From Flavobacteriales bacterium (GTDB lineage: Bacteria > Bacteroidota > Bacteroidia > Flavobacteriales_E > Vicingaceae), in the NCBI GenBank assembly GCA_020635825.1, contig JACJZA010000031.1, positions 1 to 19,926 on the forward strand: a stretch of DNA of 19,926 nucleotides, read 5' to 3'. Both the position numbers and the translations under genes were made by a program. Shown in pieces: positions 7,512 through 14,443 of this stretch (positions are counted from its first letter, which is position 1; every line of letters starts with the position of its first letter). The notes under the pieces were generated by a model, which did not search any database, was not told the DNA's origin, and was given only the letters and a program-made list of their open reading frames with translations.

Positions 7512-8068
7512 TAAAGTTGTTTGTTATCGATTAAAATTTTGGTTTTTAAAATTCCGGCAACACTTAAACTATCAGTAATTTCTCCATTCATAACCATTTG
7601 GTATGCTTCATCAATATGAATTTTCTTTAATTCAAGAATTTCATCTTCATCAGGCTCAGGCTTAAAATATTCCAAATCTTTGGCGATATAGATAATTCCT
7701 ACTTCATCAGAAACAGAATTACTTAAATGCATGTCTAAAAGTTTGTTCCAGCTGTTTGCTTTCAATCCCAATTCTTCTAATAATTCTCGCTCAGCAGAAA
7801 TTAGTGGGTCAATATTTAGTTTTCCACCACCTTCACAAATTTCCCAACTATATTTGTTTAAAGGATAACGATATTGTCCTACCAACCATGTGTTGTTGTT
7901 TTCATCTAATGGGATAATACCTATGGCAATATTTTTAAAATGAACTACGCCATAAATGCCATCGTTTCCGGCAGCATTTAAAACTTTGTGTTCAGTTAAA
8001 CTGATCCATGGATTATCATATTTCAGTTCACTGCTTTTAGTTGTCCAGGGATTTTTTTCTTCAGACAT
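7511..8068 (-). CDS. Nudix hydrolase, ADP-ribose pyrophosphatase-like
   Basis: A 185-residue Nudix hydrolase. The N-terminal beta region and the SDEVGIIYIA segment near 120-129 resemble ADP-ribose/nucleoside-diphosphate-sugar pyrophosphatases, which cleave ADP-ribose to AMP and ribose 5-phosphate. The Nudix box runs about residues 79-102 (EGGGKLNIDPL...RELLEELGL). The metal-binding RExxEExG helix is intact, but the position usually occupied by the first Glu (GX5E) is Ile. The frame opens with TTG at 8071 but the adjacent ATG at 8068 is the better start. It sits 3 nt after the DUF4197 gene and is coupled to the GT-C gene. The exact substrate is not determined by sequence. Confidence 0.9.
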   Translation of the reverse strand: MSEEKNPWTTKSSELKYDNPWISLTEHKVLNAAGNDGIYGVVHFKNIAIGIIPLDENNNTWLVGQYRYPLNKYSWEICEGGGKLNIDPLISAERELLEELGLKANSWNKLLDMHLSNSVSDEVGIIYIAKDLEYFKPEPDEDEILELKKIHIDEAYQMVMNGEITDSLSVAGILKTKILIDNKQL

Positions 8069-8071
8069 CAA

Positions 8072-8782
8072 TTAAGCAAAAACTTTTTTCAATAATTCTG
8101 TTACACGCGCAGCAGGATTTTGACGAATGTTTTTTTCTTCTTTAGAAATCATTAAAAACAAACCATCCATTGCTTTAGTAGTAATATAATCTTCTAAATC
8201 TGGATTCATTTTTTCAACCAATGGAATTTTGTTGTAAGTAGAAATGATTGGATTCCAATATTTGGTTACTTCCACTTGTTCAATCGCATTTTTTACAACA
8301 GGATTAAATTTAGTCTTTAATTGAGCAGAAGTTTTATCTATTAAATATTGAGTAGCAGCATTTTCACCTCCACGTAAAATAGCAAAACCATCAGCTATGG
8401 TCATTGAAGTAATTGCATTTACAAAAATAGGCGCAGCTTCTTTAGCAGCAGTTTCTGCAGCACGATTAATGGTCATTTCAAATTTTTCTACTTGGCTGGC
8501 CATACCCAAAGCAGTTACTTTTTCTTTTACCTTAATCGCTTCCGGAGGAAACGGAATAAATATTTCAGGATTTTTGTAGTAACCGTCTAATTTCGAGGTT
8601 AATGCTGTTGAATTGTTGGTTCCAACCTCTAAAGCTTGTTTTAAGCCTTTAATAACTTCATCGTTTGTTAAACTTGGAGTAGTTGTACCAGACATGCTAT
8701 TTACTTCTTCCAGAACTTGGGTCATTTCTGCACAACCAAAAGCAATGGTAGTGGCTAAAATAATAAATGCTAATTTTTTCAT
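8072..8782 (-). CDS. DUF4197 lipoprotein
   Basis: A 236-residue predicted lipoprotein of the DUF4197 family, function unknown. Signal peptide MKKLAFIILATTIAFGC has a lipobox AFGC with lipidated Cys17. The mature protein shows the family's blocks: LTNDEVIKGLKQALEVG, the NRAAETAAKEAAPIF block, AITSMTIADGFAILRGGENAATQYL and LKTKFNPVV. The frame remains open upstream to 8827, but the ATG at 8782 is chosen because it begins the signal peptide and lies about 22 nt downstream of a TATATTTG -7 element. It is the first gene of an operon with the Nudix and GT-C genes. No strongly acidic residues follow Cys17, so a periplasm-facing lipoprotein is more likely than a surface one. Confidence 0.93.
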   Translation of the reverse strand: MKKLAFIILATTIAFGCAEMTQVLEEVNSMSGTTTPSLTNDEVIKGLKQALEVGTNNSTALTSKLDGYYKNPEIFIPFPPEAIKVKEKVTALGMASQVEKFEMTINRAAETAAKEAAPIFVNAITSMTIADGFAILRGGENAATQYLIDKTSAQLKTKFNPVVKNAIEQVEVTKYWNPIISTYNKIPLVEKMNPDLEDYITTKAMDGLFLMISKEEKNIRQNPAARVTELLKKVFA

Positions 8783-8803
8783 CGTGTTAAATTTATGTGG
8801 TTT

Positions 8804-8834
8804 CAAATATAAGATTTCAAAAATCATGTTTCAA
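8804..8834 (-). promoter_or_regulatory. Promoter of the DUF4197-nudix-GT operon
   Basis: On the minus strand TATATTTG (8811-8804) matches TAnnTTTG exactly, with TTG of a GTTG (8835-8832) 20 bp upstream as a weak -33. Predicted transcription starts near 8797, about 15 nt before the ATG at 8782. Confidence 0.6.
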
Positions 8835-8858
8835 CTAAAATAATACCAAAACAAGGAT

Positions 8859-8866
8859 TAATTTTG
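8859..8866 (+). promoter_or_regulatory. cinA -7 promoter element, almost on the start codon
   Basis: TAATTTTG matches TAnnTTTG exactly and ends only 4 nt before the cinA ATG at 8871. If used, the mRNA would be leaderless or nearly so. No clear -33 TTTG at the right distance. Confidence 0.5.
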
Positions 8867-8870
8867 AACT

Positions 8871-10118
8871 ATGATTTTAGACATTATTTCCATAGGTGAT
8901 GAGTTGTTGATTGGACAAACTTTAAACACAAATGCACATTGGATTGCAAAAGAAATGGATGCTTTAGGTTTGCGAATTCGTCAGCACATTTCTATTAGCG
9001 ATAATAAAGAAGCTATTTTAACTGCTTTGCAAGATGCATTGAATCATTCAGATGTGGTTGCTATTACCGGAGGTTTGGGGCCCACCAATGATGATTTAAC
9101 CATGCCTGTGTTGAATGAATATTTTGGAGGTAAATTGATAAAAGATGAGCAGGTTTATGCAGATATAGAAGAGTTTGTGAGCAGAAGAGGAAGTGATATG
9201 AATGAGAATAACAAACGACAAGCAATAGTTCCTGATAATTGTAGAGTAATTCGAAATAAAAATGGAACAGCACCCGGTTTATGGTTTGAAAAGGATAACA
9301 AAGTAGTAGTTTCTATGCCCGGTGTTCCTCATGAAATGAAAAAAATGATGGAAGATGCTGTGATTCCTTGGCTAAAAGAAAAATATGAATTCCCTGCCAT
9401 TGTTCATCAAATGGTGCAAACACAAGGAGTACCAGAGTCAAAACTAGCAGAAATGTTAAGTGATTGGGAAAACAATTTACCTACAACTATAAAATTAGCT
9501 TATTTACCTTCCCCGGGAAGAGTAAAATTACGGTTAAGCTCTATAGGTAAAGATAGAAGTGAGGTGTTGCAAAATATTCAGGTTGAAGTAGATAAACTAA
9601 AAAAAATCATTCCGCAATACATTTACGCTACCGAAAATAAAAAGATAGAAGAAGTAGTAGGAGAGTTGTTAAAACAACAAAATGCCACTTTAGCCACAGC
9701 CGAAAGTTGCACAGGTGGTTATATAGCTCATTTAGTTACCAGTATTTCTGGTAGTTCTGATTATTTTAAAGGTTCGGTTGTTTCTTATGCCAATGAGGTA
9801 AAGGTAAACGAACTAGGAGTGAAAGAAAGCGATTTGATAAAATATGGAGCTGTAAGCCAAGCTGTGGTGGAACAAATGGCATTGGGAGTGTTGCAAAAAA
9901 TGAATACAGATTATGCTGTAGCCACCTCAGGTGTGGCAGGACCAACAGGCGGAACCGATGAAAAACCGGTTGGTACAGTTTGGATTGCTGTAGCAGATAA
10001 AAATGGAGTAGAAGCCAAGTTGCATCATTTTGGAAACGATAGGGCTTTAAATATTGAACGAAGTGCAGTAGCTGCTTTGGGGATGTTGGTGAAGAGGGTT
10101 AGTATAAAATTAGAATAA
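8871..10118 (+). CDS. cinA: CinA family: MoCF-like domain plus NMN deamidase domain
   Basis: A 415-residue two-domain protein of full family length. The N-terminal domain (about 1-170) is MoCF/MogA-like, with ISIGDELLIGQTLNTN at 6-21, TGGLGPTNDD at 66-75 and MPGVPHEMKKMM at 149-160. In some homologues this part has ADP-ribose pyrophosphatase activity. The C-terminal domain (about 260-415) is CinA/PncC with AESCTGG at 277-283 (catalytic Ser) and SGVAGPTGG at 353-361. It deamidates nicotinamide mononucleotide to nicotinate mononucleotide in NAD recycling. The ATG at 8871 fits the family N-terminus exactly. It is divergent from the DUF4197 operon and converges with a small membrane ORF. The competence link in the name comes from Gram-positive bacteria and should not be assumed here. 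Confidence 0.96.
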   Translation: MILDIISIGDELLIGQTLNTNAHWIAKEMDALGLRIRQHISISDNKEAILTALQDALNHSDVVAITGGLGPTNDDLTMPVLNEYFGGKLIKDEQVYADIEEFVSRRGSDMNENNKRQAIVPDNCRVIRNKNGTAPGLWFEKDNKVVVSMPGVPHEMKKMMEDAVIPWLKEKYEFPAIVHQMVQTQGVPESKLAEMLSDWENNLPTTIKLAYLPSPGRVKLRLSSIGKDRSEVLQNIQVEVDKLKKIIPQYIYATENKKIEEVVGELLKQQNATLATAESCTGGYIAHLVTSISGSSDYFKGSVVSYANEVKVNELGVKESDLIKYGAVSQAVVEQMALGVLQKMNTDYAVATSGVAGPTGGTDEKPVGTVWIAVADKNGVEAKLHHFGNDRALNIERSAVAALGMLVKRVSIKLE

Positions 10119-10331
10119 TTTATTCACAATAGGTGATATAGTATCAATGGTTAGGTAATATAAGATTAAAGGAATAATAGTCCATAATATTTTTGTAATC
10201 AATTTTCTTTTCGAAAGCCAAAGTGATGAAATAGTAATGATAAAAACAGGAAAGGTAAAAATTATTAAATATACCTTCATAGATAATATAAAAGCAATAA
10301 TTATAATTGTGAATTCAATTTTATTCTTCAT
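10110..10331 (-). CDS. Small putative membrane protein
   Basis: A 73-residue ORF with no family I recognise. It is strongly hydrophobic in two or three segments (about 8-22, 24-37 and 47-63), separated by a basic loop SKRKLITK near 40-47. This looks like a real small inner-membrane protein rather than random translation. Its 3' end overlaps cinA by 9 nt tail to tail, like other convergent pairs in this window. No promoter or good ribosome binding site is evident, so it remains tentative. Confidence 0.42.
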   Translation of the reverse strand: MKNKIEFTIIIIAFILSMKVYLIIFTFPVFIITISSLWLSKRKLITKILWTIIPLILYYLTIDTISPIVNKLF

Positions 10332-10448
10332 ATAAGAATATAAAAATTAAAGAGATTTTTAATAACTCATTATTAATCATAATCTAAGTTAATTAATATA
10401 ATGGAGTTTTGATTATAAATTAATACCCTTCTTAAAGTAAAGGTTTGG

Positions 10449-11138
10449 TTAAAATAGTATTAAATCACTAAAAGTATATTCATACACTTTTCCATCGTGA
10501 TGGTAAGTTTTTATAGTAGGAGAGTATATTATGAATTTTACAGGATTACTAAAAATAGGACCATCATAGCAAAAGGTATGGAATTCTCCGTTTTCTCCAC
10601 ATGGGTCAACGTTAGTTGGAAGCTGGGCTAAAAACTCATGAGTATAATCAACGGCAATCAAATTTTTAGAGATTAAACTATTATCAATAGAGCAAATATG
10701 GGTTTTAAAACCTTGTTCAATAAAATAATGAGCAAGTTCTTTGGTGTTTTCTTTCCACAAAGGGAAAATCCCTGTCATATCTACTTCTGCTAATTTTTGC
10801 TCTCGGTAATGTTTTAAATCATCTAAAAAAATGTCTCCAAATGCTACTTTATAAATGCCTTCTGCCTTCATTTCAGACAAGAAATTACGCATTTTATTTT
10901 CGTACTCATCATGTGTTTTTTCTTCAATGTATTGCACTTTTAAAGGAATTCCAATTAATTGGGCTTGTTGTTCAATCAATACCTCAGGAACACCGTGCAT
11001 GGAAACTCGTCCATTGGGTTGGTAAATGGTGGTGAGTAAATACTTTACTTCGTATTTACCTTCTTGTAAAATTCGGTGTAAGGCCATGGAGCTGTCTTTT
11101 CCACCGCTCCATGACATGATAATTGGTTCTTTTTTCAT
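10449..11138 (-). CDS. PP-loop ATP pyrophosphatase, DPH6 (diphthine-ammonia ligase) family, B12-linked
   Basis: A 229-residue member of the DPH6-type ATP-binding family (PF01902). It has the PP-loop SWSGGKDSS at 9-17, HGVPE near 48-52, GDIFLDDLKHYRE near 101-113 and the conserved GENGEFHTF block near 180-188. Family members activate a carboxylate with ATP and amidate it with ammonia. Diphthamide, the eukaryal and archaeal product, is not made by bacteria, so the usual name should not be applied literally. The ATG overlaps the BtuG-like gene's stop by 1 nt (TAATG), so it is translationally coupled to the B12-riboswitch operon. A corrinoid-related amidation or amide-processing role is my inference from context only. 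Confidence 0.88.
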   Translation of the reverse strand: MKKEPIIMSWSGGKDSSMALHRILQEGKYEVKYLLTTIYQPNGRVSMHGVPEVLIEQQAQLIGIPLKVQYIEEKTHDEYENKMRNFLSEMKAEGIYKVAFGDIFLDDLKHYREQKLAEVDMTGIFPLWKENTKELAHYFIEQGFKTHICSIDNSLISKNLIAVDYTHEFLAQLPTNVDPCGENGEFHTFCYDGPIFSNPVKFIIYSPTIKTYHHDGKVYEYTFSDLILF

Positions 11139-12220
11139 TATTGTTTTGTTCTAGCTCCACCGTTTGGAAAAATACCTACTGTGTATTCGCCCAACTTAGT
11201 TCCTGAAGAATTGTACCTATAAAGGGTGCCATTAGCTCCACCGCCATGTTCCATAACGAATAAATTGCCGTTGTTTTGATTTACAAAAAAACCATAATTA
11301 CTTTGTGAGATAAAAACTGTTGGAGTTGCTGGAGCAGCTGTGTTGGTTGAATAAATAGCCGAAAATCCATAAGAACCACCAAAATATAAAGTACTTAAAT
11401 CAGGGCTAATGTCCATGTTTGAAGGATGGTCAGTGGCAAAAAGTGTAGTAGTGCTGTTAATTGTGTTTGTAGAGGTGTTTATTTCTATCAATTTTGATGG
11501 ATGATGACCGATTACATTCCAACTGGCATCATAAATTACTTGTCCTTTAGCCAAAACCCAAATAGTATTTCCACTTCCATTTACAATGGCAGAAGGATTA
11601 TATCCATCAAGTGTAATGGTGTTAGTAATAGTGTTGGTATTTAAATCAATAACAGAAATAGTGCTGTCTAAACCAAAACCACCACTGTTAGCCACGTATA
11701 AATTACCATTGTTAATTGCCATTTTTTCAGGACCAGAACCTACAGAAATGTTACCTGAAACTGTATTGGTTGATAAATCGATCATGGCAATTTCTCCACC
11801 ATTACCCCAGCATGATACATAGCCGGTAGAACCATTTGCGAGCATATATCTTGGTTGATTAACACTTGTAATGGTTGCTTCTTCGTTAAAAGTAGAAGAA
11901 TTTACTACTTCTATTTTATTCGATCCATTAACACAGATATAAGTTGATGAGCCTATTTTTGAGACTGATTGGACAACATCTCCTAAAGGACGATTGTTGG
12001 TTAAAGAAAAGATTTCATTTGTAATAGCATCACTGGATGTGTTGTAAAAAGAAACAGAACCATTATTATTTCCAAAAGAACCTTCATTAGAAATAATTAT
12101 TCCATTGGTGTAACTTGTTCCTGATGCGGCAACACTTGTAGTTTGAGGATCTTCAGCCTTTTGGCATGAAAAGGCACTGATTAAAGTAATTGCAAATAAA
12201 ATTTGATGCGTTTTTTTCAT
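11138..12220 (-). CDS. BtuG-like YncE/DUF5074-type beta-propeller surface lipoprotein
   Basis: A 360-residue lipoprotein: signal peptide with lipobox AFSC and lipidated Cys19, followed by QKAED. The body is a run of propeller-blade repeats with recurring IDLSTNTV, IDLNTNTI and INTSTNTI strands and NGxxYVAN-type strands, which is the YncE/DUF5074 seven-bladed propeller class. BtuG of Bacteroides is a surface propeller lipoprotein that captures B12 with very high affinity and passes it to BtuB. The position here, 13 nt downstream of btuB and behind a cobalamin riboswitch, supports the same role. The QKAED stretch after the cysteine resembles the Bacteroidota lipoprotein export signal that sends lipoproteins to the cell surface. 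The corrinoid-binding function is inferred from fold and context. Confidence 0.85.
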   Translation of the reverse strand: MKKTHQILFAITLISAFSCQKAEDPQTTSVAASGTSYTNGIIISNEGSFGNNNGSVSFYNTSSDAITNEIFSLTNNRPLGDVVQSVSKIGSSTYICVNGSNKIEVVNSSTFNEEATITSVNQPRYMLANGSTGYVSCWGNGGEIAMIDLSTNTVSGNISVGSGPEKMAINNGNLYVANSGGFGLDSTISVIDLNTNTITNTITLDGYNPSAIVNGSGNTIWVLAKGQVIYDASWNVIGHHPSKLIEINTSTNTINSTTTLFATDHPSNMDISPDLSTLYFGGSYGFSAIYSTNTAAPATPTVFISQSNYGFFVNQNNGNLFVMEHGGGANGTLYRYNSSGTKLGEYTVGIFPNGGARTKQ

Positions 12221-12233
12221 AATGATATATGTT

Positions 12234-14165
12234 TTAATTAATTGATAATTTGATTCCTAATTCATAATTTATTTTTGGCATTGGATACCATTGTCTTACT
12301 TCATATTCTATATTAAATAGGTTGTTTATTCTTCCAAATAGTAAAATGTCTAAACTTTTTTTAGTGACAAGTTTTTGTAGACCCAAATCAGTTAAAAAAT
12401 AAGAGGTAATAAAATCTAAATTGTCGGGTCTTGTAAATTGGTATCCAACATATTGATTTCCAATACTAAGTGATGTGTTTTGATAAGAAATGGTGATAAA
12501 GGAATTGGCTTGATAATAGGGAATGTATATCAATTGTTTGTCTAAAATGGATTCACTTTCTTCTTTACTTTTTTTAACTGTTCTAGCATCTGTGTAACTG
12601 TAATTGAAATTAGATACTAGTTCCCATTTTTTTGATAATTGAAAACTTGATTTAAAAGAAAATTCAACACCAATTGTTTCTACTTCTTTTATGTTTTTGG
12701 GAGTCCAGAATTGACCTTGTGGAATCCATTGAATTTGATTGTTAATGTTGTTTTGGTAAAAGGAAACAAAGTTTTGGATGTTCTTTTTTTCTGATTTAGA
12801 ATTAATTCCTAAACCTATGTCTTTAGAATATCCATACTCATCTTCTAAGTTTATATTTCCTCGTGAAAATCCGCCACTCCAAAAAAGGTCATTAAAATTG
12901 GGGGTTCTGTAATTTTTTGAAAAACTAGAAGTGATAAATAAGTTTTTATAAAAAAAGTACTTTGTATTTAATGAATAGGTAAGAGGTTTTAATTCATTAT
13001 TGTAGTATTCATCTCTTACACTTGTGTTAATGGTTAATTTTTTAAAAAACACAAAACTCGGTGAAAAATAGAGTGCACTAGTGTTTAGGTTAGGATTGTT
13101 ATTAAAATTCTCAGATAAACCAACTGTATAATTATTATTGAAACCTAAAGTAAGTTGGTGCTGATTTTTAATTTTTATAAAGGTTAAGCATTCAGAGATA
13201 TTCCTTAAAGAATTATTAATACTGGATAAGTTGATTGAAGTTTTAATATATTCTGATTGATTATAAAAAACACCATTTCGGGCTTCCCAGTTTACAATTT
13301 TTCCTTTTTTATTCCAATTTAAAGCCCATCGATACCAATTATCTTGTTGGTACTCTTCTTCATTTTCATTAGGTTCTGAGGAGATATTTGGAGGAACTTC
13401 TCTGTAATTATCCTGAAACCAAAACTGAGAGCTTATTTGTTGGTTAGTAGTTGGTCTATAGTAAAATTCATGCAAAAAACCAATTTGTTTAAGTTCAGCA
13501 TTTTCATAAATCTCTTGTGGGTGATTAATTTTTGTTCTATTGATAAATTCAAAATTATTATTAGTAGTTTGTCCAAAAAATCTTACTCTAGAAGCTATTT
13601 TATTGTTGCCAAAACCAGCTTCAAATTGAGATGATTGCAATCCAAAACTTCCACTTTTATACAATACTGAACCATAAATATTCCTATTAAAGATTGCAGT
13701 ATTGTTAAGATGGATGGTTCCTCCCACAGCTCCTGAACCAAAAGCAGCACTTGTTCCGCCATATTGTATGTTGATATCATCCACAAAATTGGAGGTAGAG
13801 GTAGAAAAATTGAATCCTCCATTTAAAGGGTCTTGTATATTAAAACCATTCCATAAAACAGCCGTGTGATTTGCATTTCCACCTCGTATTGCTACAGAAC
13901 TAATCCCAGTAACTCCGTAAGAGCGTATGCTTACAGCGCTGTTTTTTGAAATTAATGTAGATAAATTACCTGTGTTATGGTAGGAAATAAGTTGACTATC
14001 AATTTCTTGAGTGTTAATTTTAGAAAGCATTTTATCAAGCTTTTCTGAAACGGAGAACTCAGGCAGGAGAAATGTTTTATTAGATAGCGAGTCTTGGGCA
14101 TAACCTATTTTACTTGTAACCATTATTACAAGTAAAAAAAATAATATACCTAATACTTTGTTCAT
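12234..14165 (-). CDS. btuB: TonB-dependent vitamin B12 receptor (BtuB-type)
   Basis: A 643-residue outer-membrane receptor that imports cobalamin using TonB energy. Signal peptide 1-23 (cleavage after GYA). A plug domain runs about 45-155, including the STLISKNSAVSIRSYGVTG and VAIRGGNANHTAVLWNGFNI segments and SAAFGSGAVGGTIHL at its end. The rest is a beta-barrel with many aromatic-rich strands, ending in a strand ELGIKLSIN. A TonB-box-like segment may lie near residues 32-41. The length is close to E. coli BtuB (about 614). The assignment to cobalamin rather than another substrate rests on the clear cobalamin riboswitch directly upstream and the BtuG-like partner downstream. Small plug and no N-terminal carboxypeptidase-like domain fit BtuB rather than a SusC-type receptor. 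Confidence 0.92.
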   Translation of the reverse strand: MNKVLGILFFLLVIMVTSKIGYAQDSLSNKTFLLPEFSVSEKLDKMLSKINTQEIDSQLISYHNTGNLSTLISKNSAVSIRSYGVTGISSVAIRGGNANHTAVLWNGFNIQDPLNGGFNFSTSTSNFVDDINIQYGGTSAAFGSGAVGGTIHLNNTAIFNRNIYGSVLYKSGSFGLQSSQFEAGFGNNKIASRVRFFGQTTNNNFEFINRTKINHPQEIYENAELKQIGFLHEFYYRPTTNQQISSQFWFQDNYREVPPNISSEPNENEEEYQQDNWYRWALNWNKKGKIVNWEARNGVFYNQSEYIKTSINLSSINNSLRNISECLTFIKIKNQHQLTLGFNNNYTVGLSENFNNNPNLNTSALYFSPSFVFFKKLTINTSVRDEYYNNELKPLTYSLNTKYFFYKNLFITSSFSKNYRTPNFNDLFWSGGFSRGNINLEDEYGYSKDIGLGINSKSEKKNIQNFVSFYQNNINNQIQWIPQGQFWTPKNIKEVETIGVEFSFKSSFQLSKKWELVSNFNYSYTDARTVKKSKEESESILDKQLIYIPYYQANSFITISYQNTSLSIGNQYVGYQFTRPDNLDFITSYFLTDLGLQKLVTKKSLDILLFGRINNLFNIEYEVRQWYPMPKINYELGIKLSIN

Positions 14166-14196
14166 AGTGGATTAATTGCACTATAAACTTTCTGGT

Positions 14197-14230
14197 AAAA
14201 ATGATGAGAACCTAAATTGGTAAGTCTCAT
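14197..14230 (-). terminator. Possible expression-platform hairpin of the cobalamin riboswitch
   Basis: Between the aptamer and btuB the minus strand reads ATGAGA, then CTTACC, a loop, GGT, and TCTCAT. This forms a 6-bp outer stem plus a 3-bp ACC/GGT inner stem (14230-14204). Six bases later, after CATCA-type sequence, is a run of five T (14201-14197). This resembles a weak intrinsic terminator or sequestering hairpin, about 30 nt upstream of the btuB ATG. Switching structure is not proven. Confidence 0.5.
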
Positions 14231-14420
14231 TGCTTTTTCTCCCGAAAGCTCCGATTAATAAAAATGCTAGTGGCAGGTCTCCTGACTTACTCCTTATTTT
14301 TACGCCTTCCCGATGATTAGTCAGTGGCATTATGTAAAAACTTACAGAGTTTACAGTTGCGGGTACAGTTTAGGTTTTTCACCTAATTCCCTATTAATTC
14401 CGAAAAAACGGAAACCAATA
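14231..14420 (-). ncRNA. Cobalamin riboswitch (B12 aptamer) upstream of btuB
   Basis: A cis-acting leader RNA that binds adenosyl- or other cobalamins and lowers expression of the genes behind it. On the minus strand the conserved core is nearly complete and in order. There is GGTTTCC...GG, AATAGGGAA followed by GGTG, then the TGTACCCGCAACTGTAA block (14371-14353). Next come GCCACTG (14328-14322), GGGAAGGC (14311-14304) and the B12-box AGTCAGGAGACCTGCC (14287-14272). The spacing between blocks fits the family. Outer edges (P1) are approximate. The aptamer lies between the HMG-CoA lyase gene and btuB and serves the three-gene B12 operon. Confidence 0.97.
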
Positions 14421-14426
14421 ACGAAA

Positions 14427-14434
14427 CAAATGTA
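14427..14434 (-). promoter_or_regulatory. -7 promoter element of the riboswitch/btuB operon
   Basis: On the minus strand TACATTTG (14434-14427) matches TAnnTTTG exactly and sits immediately upstream of the cobalamin aptamer, predicting a start near 14420. Any -33 region falls inside the end of the HMG-CoA lyase gene, where no clear TTTG is seen. Confidence 0.6.
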
Positions 14435-14443
14435 GAAAAAAAA

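Noticed and set aside
8783..8827. Longer N-terminus for the DUF4197 lipoprotein
   Set aside because: It would place 15 residues before the signal peptide and run through the -7 promoter element.
9064..9273. Reverse-strand ORF inside cinA, and similar antisense ORFs inside parC, pdxH, btuB, pyrD and typA
   Set aside because: They mirror strongly conserved coding regions, have no recognisable domains, and lack start signals.
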